Under the pieces are notes generated by a model. That model was not told where the DNA came from and made no database searches. It was given only the letters and a program-made list of their open reading frames with translations. From the NCBI GenBank assembly GCA_030280995.1, contig JASXTE010000005.1:31819501-31883500 (forward strand): 64,000 bases of DNA, given 5' to 3'. Each line of letters begins with the position of its first letter. The stretch's first letter is position 1. Position numbers and translations under genes: made by a program. Positions 53,401 to 64,000 of this stretch are shown in pieces. This stretch comes from Hemileia vastatrix (lineage: Eukaryota; Basidiomycota; Pucciniomycetes; Pucciniales; Zaghouaniaceae).

Positions 53401-54400
53401 TATATATTATTAATGTTTCTAGTTTAGCAAAAACCTGAATGTCAAATGCAAAATTGGTGATGTTACATCTTTAATAATATTATTATATAAAGTTAAAAAA
53501 ATATGAATATGTTTAGTTTTTAAAAAAATAAATTAATATTTAAAATTAAAAGGAGTAATATAAAAGTAAAATAAAAATAAATGGAATCAAATACAAAATA
53601 AAAAATACAAGTAAAATTTTTACTATCAAGAGCCAGAAGTGGTGTTGGGACAGTTGGGGACGCCTAGGTCAAGACTTGGTCTAAACTTACTTTTATGTAT
53701 AGCTAAAAAATTTTGACCTGAGGTTTGGACAAACTTCCAGGGGACAATTTTACAATATTAAACATTCTTTACTTCAATAATTGAGTGAAATATCATTTTT
53801 TATTGCCATAGAGAGAATTTATCTCATATTACTTCATGCAACCAAAATTGTCTAGCACAAGTTTGGCCAAAATTGTGCTGGACACTTTTATAATTGAGAG
53901 TAGGCATACAGCAAATCTTCTTAAACTCAAAAGGGATTTCTTATAAACATTTCCACTGGTATTTGATCTTTCTGTTTCATTTAAATTTACCATTTGATTA
54001 ATCTTTTGTCATCATTATATTATTAACCTTATTACTATAGTAATAACTTGTGTGAAAAATGCATACCAGGTGGTGTTCCACCTTTAATCATTTATTATTA
54101 AATAAAGGTATAAGAGTATGAAAATTTTTGATGTTAAAAATTAAAAATTAATATCCAAAGTAATATGAGCAATAAAAAAGTTAAATAAAAGGGATAAAAT
54201 AAGAAAAAAAATCGAAGGAAAATTCCCACTATCAATAACAAGTAGAGATGTTAGATCAAATGTGCACCACCAGGGATAAACTTGGGATGGAAATGAGGTT
54301 GATATTTTGGTCAATCATGGAAATAAAAGTAGTTTGATGTGGCCAAATCATCCCCTTGAAGGTCAGACAAACCTCAGAAGGACACTTTTTAACAGGGAGT
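50466..54400. repeat. 608-base satellite array with a conserved hairpin, about six copies
   Basis: The motif GTGTCCAGCACAAGTT and its relatives recur at 50803, 51411, 52021, 52624, 53233 and about 53849, spacings 603-616. Units share ATCAAGAGCCAGTAGA, GAGCCATCAGGG, GAGAGAATTGATCCCATCTG and TAATATTATTAAATAAA. Within each unit the motif is followed, after about six bases, by its complement, giving a 16-base-arm hairpin; it is perfect at 51411, 52021 and 52624, decayed at 50803 and in the last copies. The array is AT-rich and has no coding frame. The left border abuts the Harbinger end; the right border fades after 54300. Confidence 0.88.
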
Positions 54401-54949
54401 AACTCAGAAAAATCCATTTATCAGAAGGAAAATCATTTATTGGATAGATTCCAAGCTTTCATATTTGTGTATTATGGTCAGTATTAATTTTGAAAGTGTC
54501 TCTTCAAGCAATTTCATTGCCCATCATGACACATTTTGTTTCAAATTCTTCAAAATGTGTGATACAGTATTAAGGTGTCACATAGTATAATTAAGTTTTA
54601 TAAAGTGCCCTCCTATGATGCCTAAATTTATAATTTAATATCTTACATAATAATATTTTTTTATATAAATTCATCAATATTTTATTTTATTATAAAATTT
54701 AATAGAGCAAGTATCCTGAGTTCTTATATATGCATAAGCTTAGGTTAGATCAATTTGTGCTCAATTTGTGCTCAACAGAGGACCAAAATCAAGTTCTAGA
54801 GGATCAGCTTGTGCATAATTTTGAATCAGTTGATATTCTGTCTATAATCAATATGAGAATAAATGTACTTCCAATACAATTTTGTATATTTTTATAAAGT
54901 GAGAATAACCCTGGAATAATAAGAGACACTCTGGATTTCAAACAGAGGG
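54401..54949. other. AT-rich spacer
   Basis: No gene is seen. A short direct repeat CAATTTGTGCT occurs twice at about 54751 and 54762. Confidence 0.45.
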
Positions 54950-55750
54950 GATTGCTAGCAGTTCACTCCCAGATTTTCCGTGGTGTACCTTTGTTTCCAT
55001 CCACACAGGAAATATATTTTGCTCCTTTTAAGGTAGAATGGATAGAAGCTATTTTTGGGAGAGGTAAATATCATCCACAGTGAATTTATTTACAGCTGTA
55101 AAATCACAACATAATCTTGCCTTATACTTATAAAAAGGGATTAAGCTGGTGAAATAATACAATAATTAGGAGTTGTGTCTACTTTTTCATCAATACCCAT
55201 TTCTAAGAAAAACCTAATTTTTTCTTCAATTTCTTTCCATTTTACAGGAGAAGCTTGCTAAGGTTTCTATTTTAAGCTTTCAGGAATATAATACAAATAT
55301 TCATCTCATGATCTTTGACCAATTCTACTTCATCTAAACCATGAGAAAAAGACATAGGATAGGATTTGATCAATCTAAAAATATTGTATTATTCAATATT
55401 TGAGAGTTGAGAACTGAAAGAAGCCTTTTGGATTTCATTTTCCAATTTAACCACTTCAGAGGTGGGTATTCCACGTTGAAGTTTTTCTTCTTTAGGAGAA
55501 ATGGAATAAAATGAATTTTCAGAACAAATCTTGAATTTTCTTTTTCCATTTACTCCAATTGTGAAGCAAATATTTTCAGTATTTACTTTGATACCAAATT
55601 TTGTCAATAAGTCATTGCCAATAATAAAGAAATAACCACAATTATTATTATCTATTACTAAAAATTAACATTGTGCTCTTACATATTCATTATTATGTCT
55701 AAAGAATACCGCAGTTTGGTATTTGCAGATTGGACATTATACTGAACCAA
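54950..55750 (-). pseudogene. pol: fragment of an E-like gypsy pol (protease end to RT start)
   Basis: The minus-strand frame 55607-55389 (TKFGIKVNTENICFTIGVNG, KRKFKICSENSF, EIQKASFSSQLS) is the counterpart of 25910-26120 in element E. To the left, further frames show ASPVKWKEIEEKIRFFLEMG and NYCIISPA, matching the RT start at 26290. Many stops and no LTRs are seen, so this is an old truncated piece. Its upstream border is a MITE end at about 55757. Confidence 0.75.
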
Positions 55751-55756
55751 GACATC

Positions 55757-55900
55757 TCCACCCCACGCAATATTTAGGGGGAACTGCTAGCTAGTCCTCA
55801 AGTTGAACTTAGATGGAACACCGATGGAACTTAGAATGAACTGATACTGAAATTTACTTTGAACTCATCTTGAGCTCTTAACCAATAATGGATGAGTCTG
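55757..55900 (-). mobile_element. truncated CACTA-like MITE end
   Basis: CACCCCACGCAATATTTAGGG followed by GGAACTGCTAGC and repeated TTGAAC/GGAACTTAGA motifs matches the right half of the MITEs at 26740 and 56039 in complement. The other end is not found, so the right limit is approximate. Confidence 0.55.
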
Positions 55901-56038
55901 TGCAGGAATAATAAAGAAAATTTAATGAATAATTTATAAAAATAATGAAAAGGGAAGATTGAGAATCTGATCCACTCACAGAATTTTTTTCATGAAACAC
56001 AATTTAATTTTCATTTTGAATTTCACTTAATCATTAAA

Positions 56039-56288
56039 CACCACACAATATGGGGGGCAGACTTGCTAGCAAGTCTGAAACCATGGACCCAAACTCACCA
56101 CAGATTGAACACAAATTGAGCTATTGATAAAGGAACCATACAATCAGGAATAAACACCACTCAGAAGAACAGTTTTAGGTGGGTGTTCAAGTAGATTTCA
56201 GTATGTGTTCAGTATGAGTTCAGTCTGAGTTTCATCTGAGTTCAGGTTGAGGACCTGCTAGCAAGTCCACCCCCTATATTGCATAGTG
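56039..56288. mobile_element. second CACTA-like MITE copy, 250 bases, TSD AAA
   Basis: It begins CACCACACAATATGGGGGGC and ends CCCCTATATTGCATAGTG, with AAA on both sides. It is about 90 percent identical by eye to 26740-27000 in the same orientation. Confidence 0.85.
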
Positions 56289-56978
56289 AAAAAGAATGAA
56301 TATTATACTATTTATTTAAAAAGCAACACTTTTAACCTCTCCAATTATTTCTTTAGTTTTTTTTTTGAAAAAATATATAATAAGATCAGTGGTTCTTTTT
56401 ATTGATAACTCTTTTTAACCAAGAATTTGAAGCTTTCTTTTTTTGATTTTAACCATATTACCTGATTATTTTTGTATTTTTATTATTTCTGATTATTCAA
56501 TATAAATATTTTCAGTTCAATGGATTTATTTAACAAACATATTGACACATAAAAATTATCAAGCATTTTATTCTATAATACTGTGAAAAGACTTATAATT
56601 AAAAAAATAAAAGATAGAAATATGTTTTCCTGATTTCTGTTTCAATGAAGTCCTCTCATAGCTTCTTTACACTAAGAACTTATAATTAATATTTTGTTTC
56701 ATTATAAGTTTAGAAAGAAGTAAGGTTCTTATAACAGAAAATTTTAATCAATTTTTTTACATTTTTAAATGCAAGAAGATGATTAAAATTAAAAGAAAAA
56801 ATATTTTTGCTCTTTTTTTATTCTATTGAATATTCAACTACTAGGAATTTTCACACTATAAACTTATTCAATGTAATACAGATATGTTATTCTGGAACTT
56901 TCTATGATTTACTTTATCTTATTTACATGTAAATATGGTTATTTGCTAGAGTAATCTCATGAGTTGAAACAATAAATC
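56289..56978. other. AT-rich spacer
   Basis: No gene, repeat or RNA is recognised in these roughly 690 bases. Confidence 0.5.
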
Positions 56979-57788
56979 TGTCACCGGAGGATGTACTCAC
57001 AAGGTTGATGGTGTTCCTGGAAGTGAGATGAGGAGAGTAGTTTAGAAACTTTCTCGAAGCACAGAGGAAATGTTCAAGGAAGTGATTCGAATATGACTTG
57101 AAGGAAGAGCTACTTCTTCAAGATATTTTCAAGAAGAATTCTAATATAATTCAAAGATAATATTAATATTCTTAAGATCTCACAAAGGGTTGGAAACTCA
57201 ATAATCAAAGATTTAGGATTTAGAAATGATTACTGAGAAAATAAGGAAAGATACAATAATAATGATTTAACCTGAAGCTTTACCACTATTAACTATATAT
57301 ATATTTATAATTCAATTCTAAAGAATGTCGAACCAAAATCCAACCCCTTTTATATCCTTTACTCCTCCTCGCATTGACCTCATACCCATCCATCATTCCA
57401 CACACCACAGACCACCAAAATTACACATGTTACACCTGGACCCTCCTCACTAACATCCGTTAACCCTTTAATCCTCCACTAACCATTCTGTCCATGCTCA
57501 CTACCCCTTTTTAATAACCCACAGATATTTTAATAAACCTTTTTAGAGGACTATTACATTGACTATTGCGCTGTGTGTTGCTTATTGAGGAAAAGACTAA
57601 GACAAACTATTGAGAGATTGACTAATTTAGATTTAGAGTTTAGACTAGTGCAGTTGAATAGTGAGTACACAAAGGAAAGTCGCAGTTGCTATGTAGAATT
57701 GCTTTCTGCACTTTGAGTATGGATTTAGACCTCTGTATTCTTGATTTAATGAGCTGCTTTTGCCTCAAGTGTCAAGTGGCATGTGACA
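56979..57788 (-). repeat. 3' LTR of element D
   Basis: On the plus strand it runs from TGTCACCGGAGG to GCATGTGACA, 810 bases, the same orientation as the solo LTR at 35399. It is more diverged from 17207-18012 than that copy. Confidence 0.85.
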
Positions 57789-57889
57789 GATGCCCTGGTA
57801 TAAAAATGCAAGCTCTGTTAAGCGTGAGACATACTTTCCTACACTACTTTCTCTCCCTTCTTGCTTTTAAATATTTTTTATTCTTTATT

Positions 57890-58857
57890 ATGTCCACTTG
57901 TCCTACCCCAACTCCCACGCCTCCACAAACTAAAGCAGATGGTGGAATCATTACCCATCACTATTTTCAAGCCTGCACAGCCTGCAAATAAATGGATTAC
58001 TTCTGCCTTGAAAGCACTGCGACACGAGGTCCTTGCCAGAAATGTGAGTTTTTCTTCTGGAGACGGGTGGCGTGTGATGCCCTATCAAAAAACGCGGACA
58101 TCAAGCGCCGATTTACAGAGACAAAATATTGGGTAATACCGAAGACAAAAGAGGTGGTCAAAGATATCTGGGATGTATCAGTTGGGTACAAACAGTGGGT
58201 GAGAGAGATCGAGGAGGAGGTTGAAGATACTGTGGCAACCTGGGTAACCCAGGCCACAAGTAAGAAACAAGGGGTCAAAGAAGAGGTAGATGAATTAGTA
58301 GAAGTGGATGAGGATGAAGGCCCTATTTTGAGACGGAAGCCGAAGAAGCAGCGGATGGTTATTGAGGATGACAAAAAGGAGAACGAAGTGATGGTGGATG
58401 TCACCCTGAAGTTATTCTTAGAAGATGACCCTTTTATTGAAGTAAGTCTGTTCTTCTTTTATTTTTTTAAAAAAATTTTGTTTACTGATGACCTATGTTT
58501 TGAGAATTCAGATGTCATTGCCAAAGCTCCTATTGTGGAAGCTGCGCCATTGCTTCTGGTTGAGGCAAATCAACCAGTGGTTGATTCGAGGGAGGACAAC
58601 AAAGAGACACTTGACCAGGTATGGTCAAAGAAACCTTGGAAAGGTTGACGAACTCAATTCATTTAAGATTTAAGTGGTGAGGTCAATAAGATTGTTGATT
58701 CTGCCTCCTTTGACATGGCCAAAGAATTACTAGAAATTGGGGAAGTGGTACCGGTAGGAGTGGAGGAGGTATTTGAGAAATGTAGGAAGGAAATAAGAGT
58801 GGTTTTGGAGAAAATGAAGAAGTTGGTTTGGGAGAAAATACAGGAGAAAATTTGAAA
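57890..58857 (+). pseudogene. antisense Zn2Cys6-like gene of element D
   Basis: The gene begins MSTCPTPTPTPPQTKADGG 102 bases inside the 3' LTR end. It encodes CTACK, a TAA in place of the next codon (57989-57991), MDYFC, then CQKCEFFFWRRVAC. Counting the stop as one residue, the spacing is C-x2-C-x6-C-x9-C-x2-C-x9-C, within the Zn2Cys6 consensus. A charged region follows (EVDELVEVDEDEGP, LRRKPKKQRM). GTAAGT at 58442 and CAG at 58509-58511 mark a probable intron. After further frame changes, the end (58674-58855) carries IVDSASFDMAKELLEIGE and FEKCRKEIRVVLEKMK, the block shared with element C at 32995-32780. Function is unknown. Confidence 0.6.
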
Positions 58858-59757
58858 TTGAAGAAAGAAAAGAAAAAAAAGAAAGAAAGAGGGAAGGAAA
58901 AAAAGTATAATGCAATTTGTATATTTATTTATTTATCTTTTTTATTTTGTCGATTTAATTTAAAATGTTGATATATTTTATAAGATTTTGAGAAAAGAAA
59001 AGAAATGAAAAGAGGAAAAAAGAAAAGATTTGAATAAAGTTTTGTTTTAAAGTTTGAAAGAAGAAAAGAAAGAATGTTTAACTGAAGGAATTTTAGTTTT
59101 AAGTTTTTAAAAAGAAAAATTTCAATAAGAAAAAAAAATAGTTGATTGAAAACAATTCTGTTTGAAATTAAAATTTAATGAGAGAAAAAATTTTGTTATT
59201 CATGAAAGTCTATTTATTAAAGTTTTTGAGGAATGTTTGGTTATTTTAAAAGAAAGAAAAAAAATATTTTTTTTGAAAAAAAAAAGAATTTGAAAGAAAG
59301 AAGTAATATGTTTGAAGAATTTTAAAAGAGAGATTTAAAGGTTGAAGTGAAGTTTGAGAGAGATTTTTGTATTGAGTTTGTGAAAAATTTTGATAGTTCA
59401 AAGAAAAAGAAATAAGGGAGAAGAAGAAAAGAAAGAAAATTAAAGGAATTGTTGATTTTTAAGATTTTATTTGAATGAATTTTAAGATTTTAATTTTATT
59501 ATTTAGATTTTATTTTTTTTACTTTTTACCTTTTTAATTTAATCTAATTATGATTTTAGTTTATTTAATTTAATTTAATTTAATTTTATTTATTTTAATT
59601 AATTAATTTATTTTTTAAAGAAGGTTGAAAAAAGCTTTTGAGAAGAAGAAAGAAGAAAAGAAAAAACAGAGTAAGGATTTTTAGAAGAGAAGATGTTTTA
59701 GAATTTTAAGAAAAGAAAAAGAGAAGAGAAAGAAGAGAAAAAATAAAAGAGAGTTCT
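58858..59757. other. purine-rich 3' region of element D
   Basis: The plus strand is dominated by A and G with GAAAGAAAAGAAA runs; on the element strand this is T/C-rich, as in element C at 31997-32779. No gene is seen. Confidence 0.6.
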
Positions 59758-60283
59758 AAGGTTTTGGTTTTAAAGTATATTTAAGATGAAAATATATTAG
59801 GAGTTCAGGGGTGTTAGAAACATTGATGGCTGGTTCTCAGGATTATTTTTCTGAGTCATTGAGGAAGCCTTCCTATTCCACAAGGTATTGAAGTTTCCCC
59901 TTGCGCATTCTTGAATCAAGGATACGGCTTACTTCCCACTCTAGATGGTCTTCTACTTCTACCGGTTCTGGAGGAGGTTGGTTCCTGCCCAGGTATGTTT
60001 CTTGAGCCAGTTCCAGGAGAGATACGTGGAAAACAGGGTGAATAGCCTGCCATTTAGGAGGTAGCTTGAGTCGAAATGCAGTTTTAGAGACTTCAGAGTC
60101 AATTTCAAATGGTCCCAAGCTTTTTTCAGCCAGTTTCTTTGATGGTCAAGTTGTTCAAATGTTTTGTGCGTCAAGCCATACTTTGTCGCCTGGTTTAAAA
60201 GAAGGAGCAGATTATCAATGTTTGTTGGCCTGTTCCTTGTACCATCAAATCTCTAATTCCAAATTTGATTTAAGTTCTTCTTG
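59758..60283 (-). pseudogene. pol: integrase C-terminus and chromodomain of element D
   Basis: The frame 60118-59873 encodes GPFEIDSEVSKTAFRLKLP, AIHPVFHVSLLELA and EWEVSRILDSRMRKGKLQYL. A stop after VE and others follow in EGFLNDSEK and EPAINVSN. It matches 31655-31996 of element C. Confidence 0.8.
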
Positions 60284-61381
60284 AAGTTGTGATATGGTTC
60301 GAAGAAAATGTTCAGCAGGATGACTAGTTCCTACATGGATTGAGATGAATCAAGGATGTCTTCCATAAACAGTTTCGAAAGGAGATTGTCTTGTCAAAGA
60401 ATGAGTCGAGTTATTATAAGCAAATTTGGCCAATGGTAACCATGTGGTCCAATCATCTTGTTGATAACTGAAATTCATTCAAAGGTATTGTTCATGGATT
60501 TGGATGACCCTTTCCGTTTGCCCATTGGTTTCAGGATGATAGGTCATGGAGAGATTCCTCATGATATTGAGTTGTTAACACAATTGAGTCTAGAATGTGG
60601 ATACAAACAATGAGCCTCTATCTGAAATAATATCATTAGGTAAGCCATGTTTGGAAAATACATATTCTAGAAACAATTTTGAAAAATCTTCTGCTGTAGC
60701 AGTAGTAGTGGTTTTAATGAAAATAGACATGTTTGAAAAGCTATCTACTATTACTAATATAATATAAAAATTATTAGAAAGAGGAAGTTGAGAAATTAAA
60801 TCCATCAATAAAGTTTCCCAAGGTTTAGGGGGAATAGGAAACGGTTGAAGCAACCCATGCTTCTGGTGATGGGGAGCCTAATTTGTATTACATTCATAAC
60901 AAGATCTTATATAGGCCTTGATTTCTCTGGTCATTCCTCGCCAGAATAAACCCCTCCTTATTAACTGGTAGGTTTTATCAACCCTAAAATAGCCAGCTAA
61001 TGGAGAATTATGTCGACTTTTGAAAATCCATAATTTTATTTCATTGTTGTTAGGTATGACTACTCTACCTTTGAAAACTAATAGACCTGATTCAATACTA
61101 AATCTTTTGGCCCCTTGCTTCAAGAGTATTTTGTCTTTTAACCCTAAACAATAATTGTCCTTTGACTGAGCTTCAAGGATGTTGGATAGTGGATTTTGAA
61201 AAGATTGAATAGTCATCAAATTAAGTTTATGAGTTGTTAACATTGATTTCAAATTTGCTGGGTTCTTGTCAGCAAATGCATCCCCCAGCTGTGGGTAAAC
61301 ATTGTCCCAACGTGACAGGATATCTGGGACAACACAGTTCTTACCTGGGCGATAGGAAATAGAGAAAGGAAATTCAGACAA
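60284..61381 (-). pseudogene. pol: tether and integrase of element D
   Basis: The frame 61381-60878 holds FPFSISYRPGKNCVVPDIL, LAGYFRVDKTYQLIRRGLFW and SCYECN, the integrase zinc region. The frame 60853-60590 holds LMDLISQLPLSNN (first Asp), TTTTATAEDFSK and DIISDRGSLFVSTF (second Asp). A stop separates it from the part with the catalytic Glu (NGQTERVIQIHEQYL-type, near 60500). Confidence 0.8.
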
Positions 61382-62734
61382 AAATTCAGCCCACCTGGCT
61401 TAACGCCTGGTTAACACTTTGGAAGACATAAAGTATTTCAAAGCATTATGGTCATTCAAGATTAGAAAAGGACTATCTAGGCTGAGAAGAAAAGAGCTTC
61501 ATTTTTTAAGACAATGGATAATAGCTAAAAGCTCCTTGTCATGAATTTCTTAATTTAATTCTGCTGCAATGAGTTTGCGTGACTTAAAAGCAACAGGATG
61601 AAACAATTTTGTTTCAGGATTGAATTGAGAAATGACCCCTGCAATAGCATAATTGCTATCCTCTGTCTTGACTATTGTCAAAGAAGAAGGATCAAAGTGT
61701 CAAAGAATTGGAGCTGTGGTAAATGCAGTCTTCAATGCTTCGAGTTACTTTCATGCTGTAGAAGTAAAATAAAAGGAATATCTTTTCTAAGAAGAGAAGT
61801 AAGATTGGAAATAGTTTTAGAGTAATCTTTAATAAATCTTCTATAGAAATTAGCTAACCCAATAATCCTTGGAGGGATTTAACGGTTTTGGGCTCAGGCC
61901 ATTCCAGGACTTTTTGGACCTTTTTGTCTTCCATGACTAAACCATCAGTGGATAACGTAAACCCCAAAAAATCAATATATTTAAGATGGAATTTGCATTT
62001 ATTGTGCTTGGCGTAGAGACCCTGATCTCGAAGGTGATTTAGAACCTGTCAAACATGATGAATATGTTCATACAGTGTCTTCAAGAAAATTTAAATATCT
62101 TTTAAGTAGATGACAACAAATTGTTTGACAACATCTTGAAAGATGTCATAAAAAAAGTTTGAAAATTAGATATTGCGTTACATAATCCGAAAGGCATTAT
62201 TAAATATTCAAAAATACCAAATCTAGTGCGCATTGCAGTAAGTGGTTCATGACTTTCTGCAATGCAAATAAGATTATAAGTGCCTCTAATATCAATTTTA
62301 GAAAAATAATGAGCACCATTAAAAAGGGTATGAAGCAATGACATAGGAGGAACTGGGTATGCATTCTTCTTTGTGACTGTGTTGAGATTTCTATAGTCAA
62401 CACACAACCTAAGGCTACCATCTTTTTTCTTTACAAAAAGAACAGGGGAGCCGGTTGGAGATTTACTGGTTCTGATAAAACATTTGGCTACATTCTCTGC
62501 AATGTAGTCTGGAAGAACTTGAGATTCGTCCTTTGACAAAGAACAGACAGGACCTGCCAGAGGTACTGGACCTATTAACTCTATTTGATGGTCATAGGGT
62601 TGATGAGGTGGTAACTTATCAGCATTGCAGATTGAGAAAAAATTGAGGAAATCATGATAGATTTCTGGTAGAGTTGATTTAATGGTTTCAGCATTGATTT
62701 GGTTTTCCTTATCATCTTCGAGAGAATCTGTCAA
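61382..62734 (-). pseudogene. pol: RT and RNase H of element D
   Basis: The frame 62734-62102 carries LPPHQPYDHQIELIGPVP, VLFVKKKDGSLRLCVDYR, KIDIRGTYNLICIA and IMPFGLCNAISNFQTF. The catalytic region near 62110 is damaged. RNase H remains between 61850 and 61400 in broken frames. It corresponds to 19980-21300 of element C. Confidence 0.8.
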
Positions 62735-62776
62735 GGGAAGACCAGAATTGAGAGAGCATAATTTGACTAATTTGAG

Positions 62777-63412
62777 TCAATTTAAATCCTCTTTGAGTGA
62801 AGTGATTGAGCTAGAACTGTTAGCCAATTTCTCATTTAGAGAAAGATCAGATGCTTGAAAGTCATCTGGCAGATATTTTTTCTCTAGCTGGACATTTTCA
62901 GGCGGGTTGTTTAACTCCCTATTGACCTGCATTGAAGAATTAGAAATATACTGAGTGTGTGGGGTGATCAATCCCCGTGACCAATCAATTTCAGGATTCC
63001 AATGCGTTAAAAAGTCATGGCCAAGGATGGTATCATCCATTCTTGGGGCATCCGAGACTTATAATTCCCACTCGAAGGCAGGAAAGTTCAGAAATTTGAA
63101 AACCCATAAAACTTTCTTACTTACCCAATATTTGGGCTCCTCTGATTTGACCAAATATATTGGAGTTCGATCAATATCTGTGAATGTCAGCTTTAAATTC
63201 TTGGCAAAAGATAAGCTGAAAAAAGAAATTGAAGCTCCAGAGTCTATAAGACAACTGAAGGGGGTATCCTCCTTGAAAAGAATGAATCTCAAGCAGTTTA
63301 AGGCAACTCCAGTCCTTAAGACATGGAGGTTCTGTGCACTGGGAGAGAAAAGATAGTTTGCTTTGCACACAAGTAAACTATCTACTAGTTTTTTGACCTT
63401 GAAATAGTACAT
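62777..63412 (-). pseudogene. pol: protease of element D
   Basis: The frame 63412-63059 holds SCLIDSGASISFFSLSF, with the catalytic Asp at about 63245, and ends at a stop after PAFEWEL. The next frame 63040-62777 starts MDDTILGHDFLTHWNPEI. Element C has the same sequence with different stops. Confidence 0.8.
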
Positions 63413-64000
63413 TCTCTTTCCTTCAACTTCACAGAATTTTCTAGCTTGTGCTTACCACCACAATACATACATAACCCATTATCTGCTTGCCTCTTCCTCT
63501 CAGCTTCTTTAAGTTCCCCTTTTGGATCCAGTACTTTGATGATATTGCCTGGGGTTGACCCTTTTGGTCAAGGTTTGTCCTTTCCCTTATTGGGTTTGGA
63601 TTGAGTTGAGGAAGATTGAGTTGTCCGTGGGTATGAAGAAGGTCCTGATTAAAAATTTAGGCCTTTAGATATTTTGGTGTATTAATGATGATGTAGTCAT
63701 CCTTGGTAAACGCCGTTGAGTTGGAGGGTTCAATCCATTAAATCCGTTAAAGTAGTCATCTTCTGAACATGAAGATTTAATTAATCCACAATCCTCAAAG
63801 GAAGTCTCTTTTTGAAATGATACTTAAGGGCAGCATCATTCCAACCTACTCAAGTTTGAAGTGCTCTGAAGTACAAGATATATTCAGAGGCTTTACCATT
63901 ATCACTCATGCGAAGGAAACCATGTTCAATTTCTGTGTTGTCAGTTTAATTAGGGTCACCAAACAACGTAAAGAGTTGGTCTTTGAACTTTTCCCAGTTA
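63413..64000 (-). pseudogene. gag: gag C-terminal part of element D, cut by window edge
   Basis: From 64000 leftward, NWEKFKDQLFTLFGDPN-type coding, SDNGKASEYILYFRALQT and YHFKKRLPLRIVD follow the capsid region of element C (18661-18880). A zinc knuckle CMYCGGKHKLENS near 63440 keeps His but has Ser for the last Cys. Stops break the frame. Confidence 0.7.

Larger units (their letters stand above)
56979..64000 (-). mobile_element. chromodomain Ty3/gypsy element D (family C), minus strand, 5' end beyond window
   Basis: Reading right to left: gag from 64000, protease 63412-62777, RT 62734-61900, RNase H 61850-61300, integrase 61380-60280, chromodomain 60118-59758, purine-rich strip, antisense gene 58857-57890, and 3' LTR 57788-56979. 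Similarity to element C is high throughout. It has frameshifts and stops in several domains but keeps the complete 3' end that element C has lost. Confidence 0.85.

Noticed and set aside
50466..54400. CRISPR-like array
   Set aside because: Units are about 608 bases with no short repeat/unique spacer pattern, and the context is eukaryotic.
54945..54970. TGCTAGCAGTTC resembling a MITE end opposite 55757
   Set aside because: Only a dozen bases agree and the CACTA terminus is absent, so no element was called.
1..64000. Repeat-induced point mutation as cause of stops
   Set aside because: Stops include several changes that are not simple C-to-T or G-to-A, and the context could not be counted by eye.

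Overview
This window is almost entirely layered transposable-element sequence from an AT-rich eukaryotic genome. A filamentous fungus, most likely a basidiomycete, is the best reading. The evidence is short introns with fungal signals (a 64-base intron with a perfect TACTAAC branch site), fungal-type chromodomain Ty3/gypsy elements, a PIF/Harbinger transposon, Zn2Cys6-like cysteine clusters, and a decayed Tet-like 2OG-Fe(II) oxygenase of a kind known from rust fungi. The genus cannot be fixed from the sequence. No intact host gene and no tRNA or rRNA gene was recognised.

Layout. 1-1404 is the 3' end of a plus-strand Ty3/gypsy element (family A) that landed, in opposite orientation, inside the LTR of an older minus-strand family A element (1405-11053). 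That older element has decayed gag and pol and a solo family B LTR in its leader. 11592-16285 is a decayed Ty1/copia element. At 16286 begins the left end of a Harbinger transposon; its transposase is cut at 17207 by a chromodomain Ty3/gypsy element (family C, 17207 to about 34750). C is itself split in pol by a young 9.1-kb Ty3/gypsy element (family E, 21606-30711, TSD GGTCA), and E is split exactly in its reverse transcriptase YIDD motif by a 261-base CACTA-like MITE (26740-27000, TSD ATC). C ends in a T/C-rich tract and a 1.75-kb nearly G-free CCACCT/CCATCT repeat. A Tet-like oxygenase pseudogene (34909-36904) follows, interrupted by a solo family C LTR (TSD TTTTC). A minus-strand gene at 37873-39110 is the likely second Harbinger protein. 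The complete family B element (39332-50313, TSD ACGG, tRNA-Lys-type primer site) comes next, then the right Harbinger end (to 50465) and a 608-base satellite array with a conserved hairpin (50466-54400). A reverse-strand fragment of an E-like element (54950-55750), two further MITE copies, and a minus-strand family C element (called D, 56979-64000, continuing past the window) complete the window.

The most interesting signal is an antisense gene between pol and the 3' LTR of several of these gypsy elements. In families A, B and D it starts just inside the 3' LTR, reads opposite to gag-pol, and carries two CxxC...C clusters whose spacing in B and D fits the fungal Zn2Cys6 consensus exactly. Introns are visible in A and probably in B and D. 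C and D share a second conserved block at the other end of this gene; in C the middle of the gene has become the CCACCT repeat. This looks like an accessory DNA- or RNA-binding protein carried antisense by otherwise unrelated gypsy families.
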